From Ziziphus jujuba (lineage: Eukaryota; Streptophyta; Magnoliopsida; Rosales; Rhamnaceae), in NCBI RefSeq assembly GCF_031755915.1, contig NC_083382.1, positions 29,054,001-29,118,000 on the forward strand: 64,000 nt of DNA. The letters run 5' to 3'. The position numbers and the translations under genes are program-made. Of the stretch, positions 58,531-64,000 are shown in pieces. The notes beneath the pieces were generated by a model. That model searched no databases, had not been told where the DNA came from, and saw only the letters and a list, made by a program, of their open reading frames with translations. Position 1 is the stretch's first letter. Every line of letters begins with the position of its first letter.

Positions 58531-59777
58531 TTAGATATGGGCCACGTGCAATGCACATGGTTTATTTTAAAATTTGTGTTTAATAGGTTTTTAATTAATT
58601 TGGAAAAGTTTTAATTAAAAAGTTCTTAAATTAATATTTTTAAATTCTTTTAGAATGATATAATCTTAAATTATTAACGAACATAAAAAAATTAATCATT
58701 TTATCCCAAGCTTTACATAAACCTAATATGCAAACCTTATAATATAATTCAGAAGATCCTTCCAACTACCAGATTAACAAAAAATTTAGAAAAGCAAAAA
58801 CCATTACTATTTCTAATTAGATCGCATCTTTATTGTTTCAATTTTTTTGTTTTCATACACTGATTAGTATTGAGTTGTCCTTAGCTATTTACTGAGAGTA
58901 AATTAAGTTTAAAACTAATTAAAACATAAATAATTTATTTTGATTCTAATCCAATATCATGAGATTAAATCATTTATAGATTTATATATTAACTAAAAGA
59001 AACATAAAAAAAATATAAAATGATTATAGGAAATATGAGTAAAAACTCAAAAACCCATAATTACTATTTTACTTCCATTAAAACAAAAGTTGTCACAAAA
59101 TATTTGTATCATAGATGAAACTATTTTAGCATTATTGATATCTTCCTAAGATAAATTGCAAGATTTAATAGAAATGTATTAGGTTATACCTAAATCAATT
59201 TTCTATTACATCTTGCAATATACAAAATAATAATGCTAGTGCTACTATCATAATATAGTCAAAAGTATGCTATGGGTTCACAAAAGACTGATAATAATCT
59301 ACTTATGAACTGATAATAATCTATCATGTCCACATTAACGAAAAGATGGTTCCCACAATGACAAGCTAAGCATTGTTTTTAGGCTTGGCAACCTGCTTCC
59401 TACCTCTTTCATCAAACTCTAAATGACAACTTTCAACATTCAACACTATTGGATCTGCCTCACTTGCACTTTTTTCCAATTATGAGTGTGTCTCTGAAGA
59501 TGTGAATGTCTCCACCATATATTGTTGCCTGAATCTTATTACCCTATATAAAAAAAAACAAAAGACCTTAAAATTGAGTTATTTATGACACAAATTACAC
59601 AAAATAAATATATTATCAAAATAGATTTACATTCTCATCAGCTAAGATTAACCTTTGATATCTGTTCGAACTTGATTTAGAGACACGTGGTATTCCTTTC
59701 TCAATAACTACCACTTTTACTGTCCAACCTCTTTGTTGAGCTTTAATGTCCCTGATTAGCTTTACTTCTCTAACCAT
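58531..59777 (-). mobile_element. Helitron 3' end with an RPA1-like gene fragment (5' end not found)
   Basis: On the minus strand a short hairpin, CCATGTGCATTGCACGTGG (58542-58560), one mismatch in an ~8-bp stem, is followed about 8 nt later by CTAA (58534-58531) and a T. This is the hallmark of plant Helitron 3' termini: a hairpin just before CTRR, inserted between A and T. On the same strand, 0.9-1.2 kb inside, lies an RPA1-like fragment, a type of gene commonly carried by plant Helitrons. No Rep/helicase was seen and the 5' TC end was not found; it probably lies in 59.8-61.4 kb. Confidence 0.6.
59460..59777 (-). pseudogene. Replication protein A 70-kDa-like (RPA1) fragment, two exons
   Basis: Exon 1 (59777-59631) starts at an ATG and reads VREVKLIRDIKAQQRGWTVK, then VVVIEKGIPRVSKSSSNRYQ and RLILADEN, ending at a GT donor. 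Exon 2 (59543-59460) follows an AG acceptor and reads GNKIQATIYGGDIHIF before a TGA. This is the N-terminal OB-fold of plant RPA1-like proteins (RDIKP...W.VKV pattern, then G.KI.ATI). RPA1 binds single-stranded DNA. The product would be only about 76 residues, far short of a full RPA1, so it is a truncated copy. Its place beside a Helitron end suggests it is the element's RPA-like gene. Confidence 0.7.
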
Positions 59778-61509
59778 TTTCCTATGTTATATTTTAGAAA
59801 AAAAAAAAAAGATGAAATGAATCAAACAAATCAAATTATAAATGACAAAGTCATAGGCATATAATAAGCAATCTTAGTTAATATTAAACAAATGAAAATA
59901 AAAATGATAAATATGAAATAAACATAATACTAAATCAGTTTGTAATTAGCTAGCTGTCTAGCTTTATAGCTGATGATACTATAAACAATATCATCTTCCA
60001 TTTTAACTTTGCATATTGGTATTTAGATTATGATTTTAAAATTGCATACCTAGCTAATGAAGCTCTATAAATATTTAAAAAACAAAAAAAGGAGAAACAA
60101 GAATGGATAGAAAGATAAGATAACAACATATAAATAAGAAAAAGTAATTTGTTTACTTTTTAATGGTTAGTTATGCAAGTTTAGTAACCACACATGCAAT
60201 ACGTAAAGAAAAATTTTAGTAATCATGCAAACATATAAAAACCCTATAAAATCTAAATTCATACTTTGCATGGTAGAACAATATAGCAGGAAAAATAAGC
60301 TTCTTGAAGTTTTAAACTTATCCTCAATCTTTTCCAATTATATCCAAAAAAGTGAAAAAGTGATTTTTTTATTCCAAATTTCTTTGTTAATATCTATTTG
60401 AACCAACCTCCAAATATCAATGGATTTGTTGGAAACCAAAAAAAAAAAAAAAAAAAAGAATAATTATAAAAGTACCCTGTGAATCATGACTGTAGACTAA
60501 AAAGCTATCTATGGCTAAATAAAGTTCTAATATTTAAAATTCTAACTATGCATGTCATTATAGTGATTATAGTTAAAACTCTAATATTAAAAACTCTAAC
60601 TAAAACTGTAATATCCAACAAAACTTGGAGATAAAAAATGGTTAATAAATATATAATTGTTTTACATGTACTTTAATGTAAACATAAAAAAGGTTTTTCA
60701 TTTATATAATATGTGATATTAGGTGAAGGAATGAAGTATATATCATATGCATGTGCATACAAAAGCAATGAAAAATGCAAAGATCCATGCACAATGAAAT
60801 TTAGGAACTCATAAAAAATTGAACCGTAAGAATAAATTAAGTTAAAAGTTATCAGATAAGATAAATAAATGAAAGAATTTAAAGTTACCAATTTTGAAGT
60901 GAATAGCACAATTTTCAAGTTCTTTGTAGTCACTGATAAAGAGAGTAGAGGGGTAGAAAAACTAAAAACAAAAAAAAAGCCCAACAGCAATTAAATACTA
61001 AAACCAAGGAAATAAATTTTTTAGTTTTAAAATATTATAAATCAAAATCTATACTTACATGATAAATCAAAGTCCTTTATGAAGTACAATAATGAAGTCC
61101 AAAATATTGCATAAAATACACCAACTCTATCTTTACCATACTACAAGTTATCATAACAATAGTGTAAGCTATATTGCAACCCCTTACACACGTACAGCAA
61201 AATGAAAAAAGAAGCATAAAATATGGATCTTCCAAGTACGAAAACTGTTGAAAATCAATTATCTGATGGATCATTCAAGGACTTTAACAAACCTAATAGA
61301 TAAAACACTAATGCAAAGCAATAGTTGAATTAAGTCCAGCCAATTATTTATCAAAAAACAAGCCCAGCCCATTCAATGGAAATCTATTTAGTATTCAAAG
61401 TGAAAAAATTTACTCTAACATACATGATAATTTATTCACAAAAAATATTTAATTTTTTTAATTTACTTTGAAATTCGATCTATCTATCTATCTATATATA
61501 TATATATAT
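59778..61509. other. AT-rich region between the RPA fragment and the kinase pseudogene
   Basis: No exon is recognised in either strand; open stretches are short and hydrophobic by AT bias. The 5' end of the Helitron may lie here. Confidence 0.45.
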
Positions 61510-62470
61510 ATAAAGTAACACCTTTAGGAATTAGCTTTGCAAATCCAAAATCAGCTACTTTTCCTTGAAACTCAATGTCTAAAAGCACGTTACAGGCTTT
61601 TATATCTCTGTGTATTATATGAGGATTGGCCTTGTGGTGCAGATACCTTAAACATATAATATTGAATTTTACGCATAAATAAATATATGACATCTAAATT
61701 CTGATAAAAATTTGATCTAATTGGGACTAATTGATCATGATCAGTAACAAATTAATTGCTCGAATTTCAGCACGCATATTCTTCTACTATATTGGTTTGA
61801 GAAGAATCTTTGAATTAATGGTTAAAAAAAGTTTATGTTAAAAATTTGTTGTGCAAATTATATAAAGATGGTATATTTTAATTACCTACGCTAAACCTTC
61901 AGTTGATCTAATGATGATGTTCATCCTTCTTGGCCAATCAAGGAGACAATCCGTAGAGAGTTGGCCGTTAAGCTATGATTAGGCATATAGTCATAAACTA
62001 TAAGCCTTTCATCGCCTCCGGCGTAGAAACCCCTTAAGCCTAACAAATTCTTATGTCGAATCCTCCCGAGTGTTTCCACTTCCACTGCAAATTCGATCTC
62101 TGCCTTTGCACTCATCGTCTTCAGGAGTTTCACCTCTATCTGCTCATGCAGTAATATTGGTCAATAAGCAGACTAAATCAGTAAATAAAACTTTTTCTTT
62201 GATTGTAACGAAATTTTTTTAATAGATTCTGAGGATTTGTTTTTCATAATTTTAATAAACAAAAGAAATTATCAAATATTTAAAAAGGAATTAAAAAAGA
62301 TGGACATGATTGCCTCAACTCCTTTACTTGTTCGACCCCAATAGACGCTTCCAAACCCTTCTTCACCAATTTTGTTATCATTATGGAAGTTGTTTGTGGC
62401 ATGCAAAAGCTCCTTCAGTGAGTATATTTGCCATGGATAATCTTTATTCTGTCCCCTAAAAATTCCCAAA
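61510..62470 (-). pseudogene. Truncated PTI1-like tyrosine/Ser-Thr kinase pseudogene (At3g15890-type)
   Basis: Three exons are recognisable on the minus strand. Exon 1 (to 62314) has PWQIYSLKELLHATNNF and the glycine loop GEEGFGSVYWG. Exon 2 (62139-61890) has the VKLLK lysine, EFAVEVETLGRIRHKNLLGL and ERLIVYDYMPNHSL, then a small frameshifting deletion after SL; the old frame continues as LDWPRRMN-like. Exon 3 (61646-about 61510) has [20 protein letters not shown] and [10 protein letters not shown], the HRD and DFG motifs. The activation segment, APE and whole C-lobe are missing; a (TA)n run follows at once. The exon 1 donor reads GAG|GC instead of GT. The set resembles the cytoplasmic PTI1-like kinases. 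Confidence 0.82.
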
Positions 62471-62589
62471 AGAAAGAAAGGAAAACAAACAAAGAAAAGA
62501 GGAAAAAGAAAAAAAAGTTATACCCATAAGAATTACCTGCTAGATTCATCTAGATCTTCTTTTTGAGAGATGCAACAAAAACAGCTCAA

Positions 62590-64000
62590 GTATCCCGACC
62601 ACGGAGGGGGGTGGCTATGGCCAATATCAAACTTGTCTGTCCTCGGTCCAATGGCAACTCATGGGAGACATAATAACTTGCGCGCTAATCACATATACAG
62701 CCAGAACACCAATACTGTATGAGTGCGTCTAAAACCAATTATTAAATTTTTTATTACCGTATCGATTTTCCAAAAATCACTGTAGGAATTATACCATTTT
62801 TCAAATTCACCATTCCACATTTTCCTTTAACATTTCCCGTACAAAACCATCGATAACAATATATAAATAATTTTTCTCGTATCATAAAGTCCATCAATTA
62901 ATACTCCACGGGCATAATTATAAAATTTGAAACCACCAATTTAAACCAATCATGCCCAAAAATAATATAAAAATCAAGATACAATTAATTAATGAAAATA
63001 CCTTGCTCATGCATAATAATACAATTAAATTACAATAATAATAATAAGCGGGAATTTCTTAATAACCAAAATTTCGTTTAGCATCAACAAGCATATATAC
63101 GTACTTATAAAATAATATTTTTGCACAATTATAATTAAATTTCCACCACATGAGCATAATTTTAAGTACCAAATTAACACCAAATAAACATAATTAATCA
63201 CCCCAAAATAGTTTTAAAGGTGAGTCACTCACCTGGAGCACACAATTAACCTAAGATCCTCCATGGGATCAATTCCACGACGCACACTTGCTCCTAGAAC
63301 AACAATTCACACATAGTCAAATAAATTAATATTTTATTCGGATAAATAATATCCGGTACCCGGGGGGTTAAAAACAAACGTTAACCAAAATTGACGAGTA
63401 ATATACCGAAACGAAGCTTATGGAACGAGGATTGCATTACCGACCTCCATTGATTCCAATTCTGCCGGTGGTGGCCGGAATTTGGTCGGAAAGCTTCGGC
63501 CAGTCTTGATCTCCTCGTAACTCATAAATCGACGGGATTTGAGTTAATTGGAGCTCAGAATTGGAATTAGAGGGTCAAATTAATGGGAAAGGACCTGTTG
63601 CACGACCGGTGGCTGCCGAAAAAGGGGCAACCCGGCAACACACCGACCGTCGGCATTGGAGGTCAATCCCGGCACGTCCGCTGGCCATTCAGCCGGAGAT
63701 TTGGCCACCGGTGTTGCCCAGCTGCGGGCTTTCACATCGGCCGGCGCGTGGATCATTCCGGTGGCCGGAAAATGTGCAGCAGGGAGAGAGGTATATCAGC
63801 GGGAAGGAGAAAATGAAGAAAGAAGGAGAAGAAGGAAGAAGAAGAAGAAGAAAGAAAGGAGGGGCCATGGCCCTTTTTTCCCACGTGGGGGAAAAGAAAA
63901 AAAGAAAAAAAAAAAGAAAAGAAAAAAAAAGAAAGAAAAAGAAAATAAAAGAAAATAATTAAATAATATTATTGTATAAAATAACAATAATAAAATAATA
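62590..64000 (-). mobile_element. ~3-kb LTR-like element, copy F (partial, runs off the window)
   Basis: From about 62590, inside the element body, the sequence matches copies D and E in inverted orientation: the GGAGGGGGGTGGC segment, the AT-rich stretch, the donor-like CAG|GTGAGT (GT at 63232-63231), a GC-richer block, GAGAGAG and (GAA)n tracts (63780-63870), and a CCCACGTGGGGG motif. Its last ~1 kb is missing at the left, so the copy is truncated next to the kinase pseudogene, and its first part lies beyond 64000. Confidence 0.78.

Noticed and set aside
63561..63987. Lys/Glu/Arg-rich open frames at the right end
   Set aside because: They are translations of the (GAA)n/(GA)n tract inside element F, present in the same form in element E.
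1..64000. CRISPR array, prokaryotic operon or organellar segment
   Set aside because: The tandem repeats belong to transposons and microsatellites. There are no regularly spaced unique spacers with cas genes, no ribosome-binding sites, and no chloroplast or mitochondrial genes.

Overview
The window is nuclear DNA of a flowering plant, almost certainly a eudicot. It is AT-rich, full of (TA)n and poly-A/T runs, and its genes and transposons are typical of plants: a TCP transcription factor, BAHD acyltransferases, a PTI1-like kinase, and Ty1/copia, TRIM, CACTA, Helitron and LINE remnants. I cannot name the species. Only one gene looks intact, the CIN-class TCP transcription factor at 3756-4877 (minus). 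All other gene-like sequence is broken.

Layout. Positions 1-15.9 kb hold the TCP gene in a large AT-rich non-coding territory with many microsatellites and one probable AT-rich non-autonomous DNA element (13.6-14.8 kb). At 15.9-22.8 kb is a decayed LINE (zinc-binding and RNase H region) split by two ~2.8-kb LTR-like elements in opposite orientations, each with a perfect 5-bp target-site duplication (TSD). From 22.8 to 28.2 kb there is no recognisable gene, but there is an 89-base T run. At 28,245-36,312 lies a degraded Ty1/copia element on the minus strand (176-bp LTRs, initiator-Met PBS, 5-bp TSD GTTCT), itself invaded by two TRIM pieces and one ~3-kb LTR-like element.

From 36.4 to 57 kb is a same-strand array of four BAHD acyltransferase copies, all inactivated. 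Copy 1 is split by a 3-kb LTR-like element. Copy 2 has stops and deletions. One copy is a 3' fragment. Copy 3 is split by a 3604-bp CACTA element with a perfect 3-bp TSD and also has an early stop and a 1-nt insertion. Copies 2 and 3 lie in duplicated blocks that share flanks on both sides. From 57 to 64 kb are a TRIM, a Helitron 3' end with an RPA1-like gene fragment, a truncated kinase pseudogene, and a sixth, partial copy of the 3-kb element running off the window.

The most unusual material is the 3-kb family. Five complete copies lie here as singletons without any internal retrotransposon coding region (most simply solo LTRs), and each carries a conserved splice-donor-like and acceptor-like pair around a ~1.1-1.4-kb AT-rich stretch. 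Second is the CACTA terminus, where a tRNA-like (pol III A/B box) SINE-type segment has been amplified six times. No wholly new biological system can be claimed from sequence alone.
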